Assembly (NCBI GenBank): GCA_015178975.1
Contig: WHVD01000104.1
Coordinates: forward strand, 241,764-305,763
DNA from: Hysterangium stoloniferum
Lineage: Eukaryota > Basidiomycota > Agaricomycetes > Hysterangiales > Hysterangiaceae
Length of the DNA stretch: 64,000 nt
Reading direction: 5' to 3'
Each line of letters opens with the position of its first letter. The first letter of the stretch is position 1. The translations under genes and the position numbers were made by a program. The notes under the pieces were generated by a model. The model was not told the origin of the DNA. It was given only the letters and a program-made list of their open reading frames with translations, and ran no database searches. Below, one piece after another: positions 34,155 through 44,588 of the stretch.

Positions 34155-35516
34155 CTATAATACTATCATCGAGAGGGTTCGGAATGACGATGTTATTTGG
34201 TGTAGATAAGGTAGAGGTGATTGGGAAAAAGGTACTGGCAGGTCTTGGTGTGTACACATTGATTGTGGATGGGGGTGTCCCTCATGGCTTTCCAAAAAAT
34301 GTATGTGATATGAACTGTATATTTGATGAGTTTTGGGGTTGTAACATCGGTATGATTTTGACTTCACATCATTACCAACCAAAATACATTCAATTGAACA
34401 TTTGAAGATTTTTGGATTAGATTGGTTTTGGATGAGTACGAAAGCTTTGCATCCAATTTCCCTCATATAGGAGTAATCAGGAATGCGGCCATACCAAAGC
34501 TCCCAAGGAGTTTTGCCATTAAGAGAGTTGGTGGTCGTCTTAACATGAAGATGAGCCGCAGTTAGGTAGAGTTCATCCCATAAGTATGTTGGTAAATTAG
34601 CGTATATACGCATTGATCGAGCTTTTCCCATTGATCGAGCTTTTCCCATTGATCGAGCTTTTCCCATTGATCAAGCTTTTCCCATTGATCGAGCTTTTCC
34701 CATTGAACGAGCTTTTCCCATAAGGGTTCTATGCATACATTCCACTCGTCCAATGTGGGCTGATGTGTATGGTGCTGTAAATTGTTGTTCAGTTCCTCTG
34801 GATGATAGCCAATTCGACATTTCGCAGCTTTTAAGTTTGCTGTTATCAGTGTGGTATATTCCGACTTTCAGCCCTGTTTCAACTTCCCTAGCTTGCTCCC
34901 ATATCCGAAGCTGAGGAAAGGCATCACTTTTAGCTTTCAATAATATAGTCCAAAGAAAATTTGTATAGTCGTCAACTATATTCATGACGTAGTTATTTCC
35001 AGTTCGTGAAGTTATAGCCTGTGGTCCTGAGAGATCTATCCAAACTTTTTGTAATCTCCTTGTCACCTTATGCCCCAACCCACTTTCACATATTTTTGGA
35101 ACTGAAGATTTTGTCTGTTTTCCAAGATGCATGAATCACATTTCCAGGGAGCTGAAGTGGGGGAGGACTGCACACCTTTTAGGAGACCACTTTTGAATGT
35201 CGTTAATAGATTTATAGTTCGCATGTCCAAGGTGGCGGTGCCAAGTATCGAGGGTAGGCATATTTTGAGTGATGAGTGCATGCTCTGTGAGTGTGGAGTG
35301 GAGAGATAGCATGTAGAGATATTTGTGGGGGAGTAATGAGCCACGAGCTATTATAGCATTAGATGATTTTGTACTGAGCCAACATGATTGATCATCAAAG
35401 TGTGCGATGATATTGGAATCTCGGGTTAAGCAACGAACTGATATGAGACACACTGTGGCATCTGGTATGTAGAGCATGTCTCGGAGTATGATGGATGTTC
35501 CATGGCCTATACACAT
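34155..35516 (-). pseudogene. copia-1 integrase
   Basis: The pre-integrase segment (LDTWHRHLGHANY), then CDSCILGKQTK, the catalytic core WIDLSGP and YHTDNSKL with the two Asp, and GRVECMHRTLMGKA with the Glu. After the Glu the hexapeptide MGKARS is tandemly expanded by an 18-bp repeat, one unit of which contains a TGA. The C-terminal part continues with TPWELWYGRIPDYSYMREIGCKAF. Frame breaks occur near 35140 and in the repeat. Confidence 0.8.
34611..34718. repeat. 18-bp minisatellite, six copies, in copia-1 integrase
   Basis: Six tandem copies of CATTGATCGAGCTTTTCC with single-base variants in units 4 and 6. On the minus strand the unit encodes Met-Gly-Lys-Ala-Arg-Ser. Copia-2 has a single copy of the equivalent MGKAQT at about 40800. 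Confidence 0.95.
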
Positions 35517-35566
35517 TTTGATGTCACCAATACCAATGGCCCAGATAAGAGAATTCCCTAATCCCC

Positions 35567-36871
35567 TTACAGAACGAGGGTAATGGCTCTTAAAGTGAAA
35601 AAATCAGTTTGATCTGGTGATATGTGTATGGTGGCACCAGTGTCCAGCCAGACGGGATAGATTTCGGTGGAAATTGGGGTACATTTCGATTGTGATAGTG
35701 GTTGAACGGTTGATGTGTTCAATGCTGTAGGATGCGTGTGGCTGTTCTTGGTCCAATCAATGGTAGTCTTCAACTCCTCCTCAAGGACAAGCCAACCTTC
35801 ATACTCGATCTGTTCTAGCACAAGAGGGGAAGACAATGCTCTGTCAGGAGCGGGGGTGACATGTCCCACAAAGTCAGTGGAGGCAGGGTTTGGGGTAGAT
35901 AATTCAGAGGTGTCCATTTGAGCGATGTAAATGCGACCATTGGCCCCTTGGATACGCACAGGAATCTTCATTGTAGGGGTTGATGCTGGAGTAGTGGAGG
36001 TAGATGGAGAATGTATGATCCTTGATGGTTTAGCCCCCCGGCTCTGTTGCCTGGCCAGCTTGGACTTTTCAATAGTTTTGCCCGCCATTCCACCTGGTGC
36101 GATACAGTAGTCAACTGTATGGTGGTGCTTTTTGCAATTGGAACAAATGATTGAAGTGTTGGGTTTGGATAAGGCGGCGAGAGCGATGGAGTCACCCACA
36201 GTGGAATTTTTGTTACTAACTGGGGTCATAAGAGCTTGTTCACTGTCTAAGTAGGAACATAGTTGGGTAGAGGTGAACGGATTGGACTTAGTGGATTGAG
36301 TGATATCGCGGGTGATGATAGAACAGAGATGTTGGAAGTCGGTGCCCAAAGCATTGAGAAGAGCAATGCATTTAAAGAGGTCATGGGAAATTTTTCCCAT
36401 ATCATAGGCACAGTCAATCATAGTGCAGATGGTTTCGGCTGTTGTGGGTAGAGGTGTGCTGCGGGAAAATTGAGCGAGTAGGGCATTTTGCAGTAATTGG
36501 ACCTGTCGGATGGGTCCCTCACTCTTGTGGCGAAGTTGTACAGCATCCCAACAGGCCTTCGCCCCAAGGTCCAGGTCAATGTACTCCCATTCTGAGGCCT
36601 CAAGGGTGGATGCAATAAGAGCTGCAGCGAGGGAGTTATTACTTTCCCAGTTGGCCCGAGCGCGAGGGCAGTCGAGACCTGGCTGAGGGATAAGTCCCTT
36701 GGCATAGCCCTGGAAACCGGTAAGAGTGAGGAATAAAGTGGCAGCACGAAGCCATGGTTGGTAGTTGGACTGGAGTTTGTCTAGCTTCGGTGCAGAGTAA
36801 ACGATGTTGGTGCGGAGTGCTGTGATGGATGGAGCAAGGTCATATGTAGAGGTTGTTATAGAGGAAGCCAT
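35567..36871 (-). pseudogene. copia-1 gag and protease
   Basis: Open frame from the ATG at 36871 (MASSITTSTYDLAPS...) to a stop at 35567. It contains a UBN2-like gag region (ARANWESNNSLAAALI, ACWDAVQLRHKSEG), a CCHC zinc knuckle (CSNCKKHHHTVDYC), and the protease site WLDTGATIHISPD. The frame is lost by about one base near 35575, beyond which RSVRGLGNSLIWAIG continues in another frame. Gag would package the RNA. Confidence 0.8.
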
Positions 36872-36940
36872 GTCAAATGGAGAATGGGATTGCAATTTTT
36901 AATTCGTCACAAGTATAGTCAGCTTATACAGACGAGTCGG

Positions 36941-36951
36941 GGCCCATAACC
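36941..36951 (-). promoter_or_regulatory. copia-1 primer-binding site
   Basis: The minus strand reads GGTTATGGGCC directly after the 5' LTR end TTAACA. This complements the anticodon region of an initiator Met tRNA (GGCCCATAACC), as in Drosophila copia, which primes with a half tRNA. Copia-2 has the same site. Confidence 0.7.
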
Positions 36952-37261
36952 TGTTAAAAATTGCAACTAATATTATCTCAGTCTCGTATTAGGGTATAAC
37001 GGACTGATGTATATACCTAATATTATCTAATACAGACTGTCAATACGACAATAAGGAATATTATCTAAAGGAAACTCACCTCAGTCTCGTATAAGGGTAT
37101 AACGGACTGAGGTGTAAATGACGTGGCCATATAGTTTAAATACCGTGCAATGAATATGTGGAACAAAGGGATGACGTGTCCTTTCGTGTATCTTTGATCG
37201 CGTGTTCTAAAAATAGATGCCGATCGTCAAATCCGTTGTTCGTGGTGTATACATTCCAACA
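36952..37261 (-). repeat. copia-1 5' LTR
   Basis: 310 bp, about 97 percent identical by eye to the LTR at 31806-32115. As the upstream LTR on the minus strand it would hold the promoter. It lies 96 bp beyond the stop codon of the host gene at 37358. Confidence 0.95.
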
Positions 37262-37357
37262 AAATGAGGCGCTACATAATTAATCATACATGATTGGGCT
37301 TTGCCGCTTGGGAGAACCTGTCAACGCGTATTGTACTCTAACACCTTACATTGTTAA

Positions 37358-38103
37358 TCACCAATTATTGTCCACCCTGTGACCCGGCCAGTGATAACGA
37401 GACAGACGGACGATGGTGTTGTTGTTCTCATCGATGGCGGCAAAACTCAACCCAGTCATCAAGCTCTGCAGGCGGTGATCGTGAAACGACATCATTTCCG
37501 ACACATAAAAGTTCACGTTCCCTACTCTTCGAAACACGAAAAGCAGTTTCCCGTTCGTGCACATACTCCACTGACAACGTTGGGACACCAAAGACCCCCA
37601 TAACTGTCCGAATTGTCAGTATGAGACATAAAATGCGGTATATCACACTTGTATATATTTATAGGTTTACCTGTTTTATGAGTTGGTGTTCCCGAGCGTT
37701 ACCCCACCAATTGTAAGCTCCGGTTACGGCGTTCGCTGTTGACGCACTAAATATACGTCGAATAACATTATCGGGATAACTCCACCAGGTCTTGACGTGT
37801 ATTAGAGCCTTGTGCGATTCGTGAGCCGGTGGGGTGGGGTGGGACACTAACAAAAAGGTAGGATAGCCCCCTTGCTTGGCCGCCCGGCGAGGAGGCGGAC
37901 GAATCCACAAAGGGTATCTTGTAGTGTCAGCGTCATTCTCTGGGACTCCTGCTATAATATTGGTATTGGCATAACGTGACTGAGAAATATTTTTCTTCAA
38001 AATGTAATGCACAGAGAAGCGATGTACTAACCGCCAAATGATGGTTAAGAGGTTCAATCAATTGGATAAAACCTTCATCCTCGAGAGACCTCTCTGAGGT
38101 CAT
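37358..38103 (-). CDS. Three-exon host gene, PD-(D/E)XK-like protein (tentative), 208 aa
   Basis: Exon 1 is 38103-38032 (MTSERSLEDEGFIQ...), exon 2 is 37979-37671 and exon 3 is 37603-37358. The introns, 52 and 67 nt, start GTTAGT and GTAAAC and end CAG, and all phases are 0. The total is 627 nt, open from ATG to TGA. The segments ALIHVKTWWSYPD and KQLWGSL followed by LLFVFRRVGNVNFYVSE resemble the K-bearing strand and Q helix of PD-(D/E)XK-like domains that occur N-terminal to some basidiomycete kinases. That assignment is inference; the gene model is well supported. Copia elements flank it 96 bp downstream and 194 bp upstream. Confidence 0.7.
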
Positions 38104-38297
38104 TATATTCGGCGTTCTGGTAATGTGATTTACGGGTGAATTTACGATTAATATTTATACTCATTTTCCATGTTTGTACCCATTTTAGAGAAACTGCAGT
38201 TTATGAGTTCAGGCCCCCAGCATGAGGCCTGACAGAACTTGTAGTGAAACAATACAGTACTGTGCCAGTACTGTCCAAGAACAAACGGGGTGGCGGG

Positions 38298-38639
38298 TGG
38301 TGAGGAAGAGAGACACCTCATATACTTCTATATGGATTAGGGACGATCGAATCCGAAATCAGGCAAACGAATATTCCTTTTGCCCCATCACATCCCCTGT
38401 ACTAATCACAGTCACATCGACTGTCACACACATATATATTGGGCGTCAATTATAGCTTTGCCTCAGTACCTTATACTACGAATATACGAGACTGAGGTGA
38501 GCTGTCTATTTATCAAATAGACAATTTCCTTAAATAACCTTGCATGTACTAGAACTACATTCTAGGTACCTATTGTACAGTCCGTTATACTACAAATATA
38601 CAAGACTGAGAACTACATTCTAGGGTATCACTTTTAACA
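38298..38639 (+). repeat. copia-2 5' LTR
   Basis: 342 bp starting TGGTGAGG (a change from TGTTGAGG in the 3' LTR) and ending CTTTTAACA. A 16-bp direct repeat (AGAACTACATTCTAGG at 38551 and 38609) brackets 58 bp that are missing from the 3' LTR. Confidence 0.9.
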
Positions 38640-38650
38640 GGTTATGGGCC
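38640..38650 (+). promoter_or_regulatory. copia-2 primer-binding site
   Basis: GGTTATGGGCC follows the LTR directly and matches copia-1. It complements an internal, anticodon-loop segment of initiator Met tRNA. Confidence 0.7.
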
Positions 38651-38723
38651 TATTGTGTCCCTATTGAAATCACCTATCACAATACCTTTTCTGGCGTCTT
38701 GAGGCATTTTTTTCATCTACAAC

Positions 38724-40030
38724 ATGTCCAACCCTCCAGCAATCAGCCCCTTATCCATCCCTCTCTTGTCGACATCCCTTACTTATACAGAGGCTAAACT
38801 TGACAAGTCTGAAGGAAATTATAAGGAGTGGTACCGTAGTGCAAAACAATACCTTACAATTACAGGGTTGATCTTCTATGATCCTTCTGACCTTACCTCT
38901 GCCCAGAATTGGAACTCCAATGATGGCCTTACCCATGCACTTATCCTCTCCACTCTCTCTCGAACCGAATGGGATTTTGCTGAACCCCTTCTGAGTGCAA
39001 AAGTGTGTTGGGATGCTGTCTTGGTTCGCCATTGCAATGAGAGGGGACCCATTCACCAGGTCCAGCTCATCCAGGAAGCCCTCACTATCCAGTGTTCAAA
39101 GTTGACATCCCTGCCCACAACAGCCTCTCTTATTTGTCACGCTATCTCCTGGGCATTTGAGATGGGCCAACTTCCTGAAGATCTCTTCAAATGCATAGCC
39201 CTGCTTAATTCCCTCACCAATTTTCCTCACTTGCACTCTCTCATTACTCGAGATTTATCTGACTCTTCTGCCTTGACCCCATACCCTTGATCCTGCATCC
39301 TTACCTTACTTGAAAATGAACAATGCATTATCGACTCAGACACTAAGTGAATGTCCAACACTGACACAATTGCTCTTTCAACTCAATATGCTCCAAAGTG
39401 GACCATAGTCACCTGCATCAACCCGAATTGCAAGAAGACAGGACACACTATCACTTACTGCATGTCACCTGGGGGAGGCATGGCCAGTAAGACTATTGAA
39501 GAGTCTAAAGCAATGCGACACAAGAATCAGGAAAGCCATAAATCTGGGTCAAACCCCACACCTACAGGTAAAATCCCCATTAGCATCAAGAGTGCGAATG
39601 GGCAAGTCTTCACTGCTTACATGGATACACCACTACCTGACCCTGCCTTTGCCGGCATGGCTGTTGGAGACACTCCTCCTACCATGTCCCCTTCCGATAC
39701 AATTGAATATGCTGGATGGATTGCTCTGGAAGAGGACCTACATGCAACAATTGACTGGAAACTACAAACTCACCCAGTGGACATGACGGCTCTTACTGCA
39801 TCCACTATTTCCCCCATATCCCAGACCAACTCAACACCTATTTCCTGCACTACACACCACTTCTGGCTTGACACAGGTGCAAGTGTACATGTCACGCCAG
39901 ATTCCCATGACTTCAAGACCTTGCGACCCATTCCACCACGACCCGTCAAAGGACTTGGGGGGTCCTATGTATTAGCCATTAGCCTGGGTGACATCCACCT
40001 TTGTGTCGGTAGAGGGGCACACATTACCCT
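38724..40030 (+). pseudogene. copia-2 gag and protease
   Basis: Starts at ATG 38724 (MSNPPAISPLSI...). The gag region shows NWNSNDGLTHALIL and CWDAVLVRHCNERG, matching copia-1. Two TGA stops (39288 and 39348) break one continuous frame. A zinc-knuckle variant, CINPNCKKTGHTITYC, follows, then the protease site FWLDTGASVHVTPD near 39860. Without the stops it would be a typical copia N-terminus. Confidence 0.85.
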
Positions 40031-41681
40031 TAATGATGTCCTTTATATCCTGACTGCCTTGGTCTGTCTCATTTCAGTTAGATGTCTTACCAGGGATTCC
40101 AAGATTTTGGCACACTTCAATAAATCATCATGCTGGCTGACCACCAACTCAGGTGCAACCATTGCACATGGTTCTTTACTCTCTCACAAAAACTTATATT
40201 CATTGTCACTTGAGTCTGCCACAGTCGAACACACACTCTACACCCATGGTGCCCCCAATATCACTACTTGGCACTGCCGTCTAAGTCATGCAAACTACCA
40301 ATCTATTGCTGATATGATCAACAACGGCATTATTAAAGGTATGCCAAACTCTACCTGCCAGCCTCCTCCCAAATGTGATTTTTGCATCCTTGGCAAACAG
40401 ACCAAAAACTTAGTACCAAAAGTGGGAGCACAGGGAGATGGGCATAACATAAAGCCACAAGATGTTTAGGAAAAATCTGGGTGGATTTGGCAGGACCAAA
40501 TGACGTAGCGTCCCACACGGGATCATTGTATATGATGAATATTGTAGATGACTACTCAAGTTTCCCATGGTCTATCCCTCTTAAGAACAAGAGTGATGCC
40601 TTTAATGCACTCCAAAACTGGGAGCGTGCACAAGAAATGGAAACTGGGTTGAAAGTTGGCATCTACAGAACAGACAATGGAGAACTAAAAACCAACAAAA
40701 TGTGTCAATGACTGGAATCACGAGGTACTACATATGAGTTCATTGCATCTTATACCTAAGCACACATAGGCTGTGTTGGATGGATACACCACACACTAAT
40801 GGGCAAAGCCCAGACTATGTGATCATATGCAGGATTACCCCCCCAATTTTGGGAAGAATTTTACCTCCCTGCAGCTCATGTACATGGTAAGACAATGACC
40901 CAACGATCCAAAGGAAGAACCCCTTGGGAACTATGGTATGGTTGTAAACCAGATCTCTCTTACCTGGGAGAGGCCGGCTGCTGGGCATTCATCCTCATAC
41001 TCAACAAAAATAATCCAAAAATATATGAATGATCAAGAGAATGTATCCTACTTGGATACAAACCAAATGCAAAGGCATACCACTGTTCTGACCCAAAACC
41101 CAAGCAGATATACATTTCTTACCATGTAAAATTCCTTGAAAGCCATGATAGTCACCTATGCACATCTCAACCCACCATGTCCGCTTTACCACCACCTAAC
41201 ATCAAATCTTTCACAGATAGTCATGCCACCCCTTCAACCACCAGAAATCGATGAGTCAGAACCCATCATGCCTATACTGCAACCTAATGATATTGCACCT
41301 CCACTTTTACCACCTGACAATGCCATGCCTCCACAGTTGGCCATCCCAGATGATGCCCCAGCACTTATTCCTGATGACAGGATTTGGCACTCTACTTGGA
41401 TAGTGGCACGAGCCCCTAATCATCCTTCACAGCTGGAGACTGCAGTCCAGGATGCCATAGCAAGTGCTACACGTGTCTGTGCCCAACAGGAACAACACCG
41501 CCTAGACATCCAGCAGTTACATGACATTGACCTCCCAAATGCTAACATTGCTGATGAGCTGTGCACCATGCTCAACAGTTTTTGCCATCCAGGAGAGTCT
41601 GACACTGATGTATTAACTGCTATCTCAAGCTTACCTGCGTCCAATGGCCCCACACCATACGAAACAGACCCTCTTACATGA
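40031..41681 (+). pseudogene. copia-2 integrase
   Basis: Contains TTWHCRLSHANYQ, CDFCILGKQTK, WVDLAGP and YRTDNGEL with the two catalytic Asp. The equivalent of GRVECMHRTL in copia-1 reads GCVGWIHHTL, so the third catalytic residue, Glu, is lost. Several TGA codons stand where copia-1 has Arg. The frame 41136-41681 is a Pro-rich linker before reverse transcriptase. Confidence 0.8.
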
Positions 41682-43227
41682 GATGAAGCAAAAAAACTCT
41701 CCCCAAAAAGAAGCATGGCACACCAGCTAGCAAGAGGAATTTCAATCGTTGAAAGAGATGGGAGTATATGAACTCGTACCACCTTCAGAAATTCCCATTG
41801 GTACCAAGGTTCACAAAAGGAAGCCTATTTTTCATATAAAAAGGAATGCTGCTGGCGAAATCTACCGTTGGAAAACAAGGCTCATTTCAAGTATATGGAC
41901 ATGACTTATGATAAGACAACCTCACCTACAGATCATATGGAATCCTGGCACATTTTACTGCATTTAGCAGAAAATTTAGGATGGGATGCCAACAAATTGA
42001 TGTCAAGATGGCTTTCTTATATGGCCTGCTTCCAGATGATGAAATACAATTCATGTTCCAGCCCAAAGGCTTTGAGGAGCCAGGAAAAGAATCATGGGTC
42101 TGGATAGTCATACAAGGACTATATGGTATGAAACAGGGCAGTCGCATTTGGAATTGCACAATGCATGAGAAAATGCTCAGCTGGAGTTTTACTCCATTGC
42201 CCAGTGAACCCTGCATCTATTATCGAAAAACTTCTTTGGGAATCATCATTGTGGCTGTCCATGTTGATGATTTCTTATCTATGGCCTCTACTAAGGCTGA
42301 AAATGACCAATTCAAACAACAAATGAAATCAGCCTGGAGCATATCAGATCTTGGTACCATCAGTTTTGTTGTTGGCATCGCTGTCAAATGGGACAGACCA
42401 AATTCTCTCGTCAAATTGTCCCAGACTGCTCTCATTGATCACATTGTATCTCAGTTTGGACAAGTGGACTCCACACCAGTGTCTATTCCTATGGCCCCAG
42501 GCCTAAAGTTACAGCGCATCCTCCATTCTTCCCTCCCTCTGAATGACCAATCTTACCTCTCCAAGCTCCCTTACCGCTCACTTGTAGGCTTGCTCCTATA
42601 CCTCACCATCTCCACTCGTCCTGACATATCCAATGCCATACAACAGCTCTCCCAATATCTCGACTGCTATTCATATGAGCATTGGACTGCCACATTTGGG
42701 TTGTCGGGTATCTCAAAGGCACAAAAAGCCTACAACTACACTTGGGGGGCACTGATCCTATCACTCTCTTGGGTCACAGCGACTCTGATTGGGCAAATTG
42801 CCTTGACACCCATAGAAGTGTGGGGGGGTTCACGTTCTCTCTAGGCTCAGGCATCGTATCCTGGAGTGCCTGCAAACAAAAAACCATTGCAGATTCATCA
42901 TGTGAAGCTGAATATATTGCAGCCTTCTCTGCTGCAAAGGAAAACTCCTGGCTACGTTCAGTGCTTTGAGGTATCAACATACCTTTCAACAAACCTACAA
43001 CCATTCATTGTGATAACAACGCCACCATCTGTCTCTCAGATGACCCACTTCTACATGATTGAGTGAAGCATATAGATATTAAGTATTATTTTCTATGAGA
43101 GTGTGCCACATCTGGAGAACTAAAACTGAAGTACATCCACACCAAAGACAACATATCAGATATATTCACAAAAGCACTTGAGGGCCCACAATTCACACAT
43201 CTTCACGGATTCTTAGGCCTAAAATAG
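41682..43227 (+). pseudogene. copia-2 reverse transcriptase and RNase H
   Basis: A frameshift near 41980 separates HMESWHILLHLAENLGW from QIDVKMAFLYG. The catalytic turn VHVDDFLSMAS is intact. Continuing are KLPYRSLVGLLLYL and ISTRPDIS. A second frameshift near 42690 leads to YLKGTKSLQLHLGG, GHSDSDWA, SCEAEYIA and, with further TGA/TAG-type breaks, KHIDIKYYFL and DIFTKALEGPQF, ending at FLGLK. The protein cannot be made in one piece. Confidence 0.85.
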
Positions 43228-43249
43228 GCACAAATGACAGAGGAGTACT

Positions 43250-43521
43250 TATTAAAAATAGTATGAGTTGACTCTATTGCAATACACAATATACAAGGGT
43301 TTAATAAGCTTGTAATAAAAGTACTTTATGTCTCAATATCTTGTGTCAGTTAGTGTAGCACCTCCTGACAATATAGGTTGGATGCTCTGGGAGGTGTATA
43401 GTGGTTCTGACACACATTAACCTCCAAATGCATGGTCCACAATTAGCATCTTCATATGAAAAGTTGCAATAATTGGTGGACTCCCCCTATAAAAAGGTGT
43501 GTTTCATCATCAAATTTAACA
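43250..43521 (-). mobile_element. LTR-C copy 1, solo LTR, TSD GTACT
   Basis: 272 bp in minus orientation, inserted in copia-2 between the end of RNase H and the polypurine tract. Perfect 5-bp duplication GTACT (43245-43249 and 43522-43526). On its own strand it runs TGTTAAATTTG...TTTTTAATA. Confidence 0.9.
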
Positions 43522-43749
43522 GTACTGCAGTGAGGAGGAGTGTTGAGGAAGAGAGATACCGCATATACTTCTATATGCATTAGGGATGATCGAATCTGAA
43601 ATCAGGCAAATGAATATTCCTTTTGCCCCCATCACATCCTCTTTACTAATCACAGTCACATCGACTGTCACACACATATATATTGGGCGTCAATTATAGC
43701 TTTGCTTCAGTCCGTTATACTACGAATATATGAGACTGAGGTGAGCTGT

Positions 43750-43877
43750 TGTTAAAAGTGTAGAAAATGAATGGCCAGACTGGGGATTGAACCCAGGGCT
43801 TCTGCATATATAGCAGGGGTGTAAACCATTACACCACCTGACCCTGGGAAGCACTGCTAGCATTACTCAATCTAACA
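43750..43877 (-). mobile_element. 128-bp tRNA-bearing LTR-like element, copy 1, TSD GCTGT
   Basis: Inserted in the 3' LTR of copia-2. The flanks carry a perfect 5-bp duplication GCTGT (43745-43749 and 43878-43882), and the 5' LTR gives the empty site GAGCTGTCTATTT. On the minus strand it reads TGTTAGATTGAG...CACTTTTAACA. It differs from the copy at 59090 at only two positions by eye. TG...CA ends and a 5-bp duplication point to a solo LTR from a very small retrotransposon. Confidence 0.9.
43773..43843 (-). tRNA. tRNA-like gene inside the 128-bp element, copy 1
   Basis: It has the same cloverleaf as described at 59124-59194. The only difference within the tRNA is T instead of C in the D loop, so this copy has GGTTTACACC. 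The anticodon loop is TATATAT. Confidence 0.7.
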
Positions 43878-43963
43878 GCTGTCTATTTATCAAATAGACA
43901 ATTTCCTTAATTAACCTCGCATGTACTAGAACTACATTCTAGGGTATCACTTTTAACAGCGGG

Positions 43964-44588
43964 ATACATATTCGGCGCCGGAGAGTTGACAGATTCCTGT
44001 CCACGGCGGATAAATAGCAATCCATGTGATAGCGCGCTGTCATATGTGGGGCGCGAGTACTACCAGCTGTGTTTGTCTGTCACTACAATTCCATTCAATG
44101 TGGCTGCGATCACAGGTCCCGATGTTGGGGCGACAATTTTCCTATGAAGGTCTTTCAGAAACTGTACAGCACAATAAAACCAGAAGGCCGTCTGCACTCG
44201 TCTTACAACACCATTTTGTAATAAATTGCATTAAATTGTAGCATATGTTTGGAGTATGCGATTTGCTTCCTTGCGGAGTGATTACTGTCCCTAACTCTAC
44301 GATAAGAATCTAACATTCGAAGAAAAATTAAGTGGTCGCAACGTAAACACCTCTTGGACATGAAACTTTCAATGTAGTGCCTTAATGACGCTCCTTATTC
44401 TATTTTTATTCTACGTGCTCCTACGAAACTTCCGAGAGGAACCGGTGAAGCAGTCGACACGCCTCACGAGCCGTCAATAAAGGAAATCCAGCAAATTAAT
44501 CTATGAGAGGTAATTTGGGAGTCCTAAGTGTAGTACTGCTAGATATTATAAAGTACTCGGAAGAATGTGCTAACAGCATTACCGCCGT
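43964..44588. other. Intergenic, unique-looking
   Basis: Between copia-2 and the kinase-like gene. I see no repeat block, LTR or conserved frame. Before copia-2 inserted, about 800 bp would have separated the two host genes. Confidence 0.5.

Larger units (their letters stand above)
31806..37261 (-). mobile_element. Ty1/copia retrotransposon copia-1, TSD AAATG
   Basis: Complete 5456-bp element on the minus strand. It is flanked by the perfect 5-bp duplication AAATG (31801-31805 and 37262-37266). Two 310-bp LTRs differ at about ten positions, mostly transitions. Next to the 5' LTR (right side) is a primer-binding site. Next to the 3' LTR (left) is a GAGGAGGAG purine tract. Gag, protease, integrase, reverse transcriptase and RNase H follow in copia order. 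Frameshifts and stops make it defective. The low LTR divergence suggests a fairly recent insertion. Confidence 0.95.
38298..43958 (+). mobile_element. Ty1/copia retrotransposon copia-2, TSD GCGGG
   Basis: 5661-bp plus-strand element with a perfect 5-bp duplication GCGGG (38293-38297 and 43959-43963). 5' LTR 38298-38639, 3' LTR 43541-43958. Inside are gag, protease, integrase, reverse transcriptase and RNase H. Two later insertions are present: a solo LTR-C before the polypurine tract, and the 128-bp tRNA-bearing element in the 3' LTR. Many TGA stops and frameshifts show it is dead. It belongs to the same lineage as copia-1: same primer site, same GAGGAGGAG purine tract and similar proteins. 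Confidence 0.95.
43541..43958 (+). repeat. copia-2 3' LTR, interrupted
   Basis: TGTTGAGGAAG...CTTTTAACA. Removing the 128-bp insertion and one 5-bp target copy leaves 285 bp, shorter than the 5' LTR by the 58-bp segment noted there (with one extra C). The purine tract GTGAGGAGGAG precedes it. Confidence 0.9.

Noticed and set aside
33922..34257. Separate Pro-rich protein on the minus strand
   Set aside because: It is the variable linker between integrase and reverse transcriptase of copia-1; copia-2 has the same kind of linker at 41136-41681.
44026..44241. 71-codon plus-strand ORF between copia-2 and the kinase-like gene
   Set aside because: No conserved features, no splice context and opposite strand to both host genes; treated as chance.
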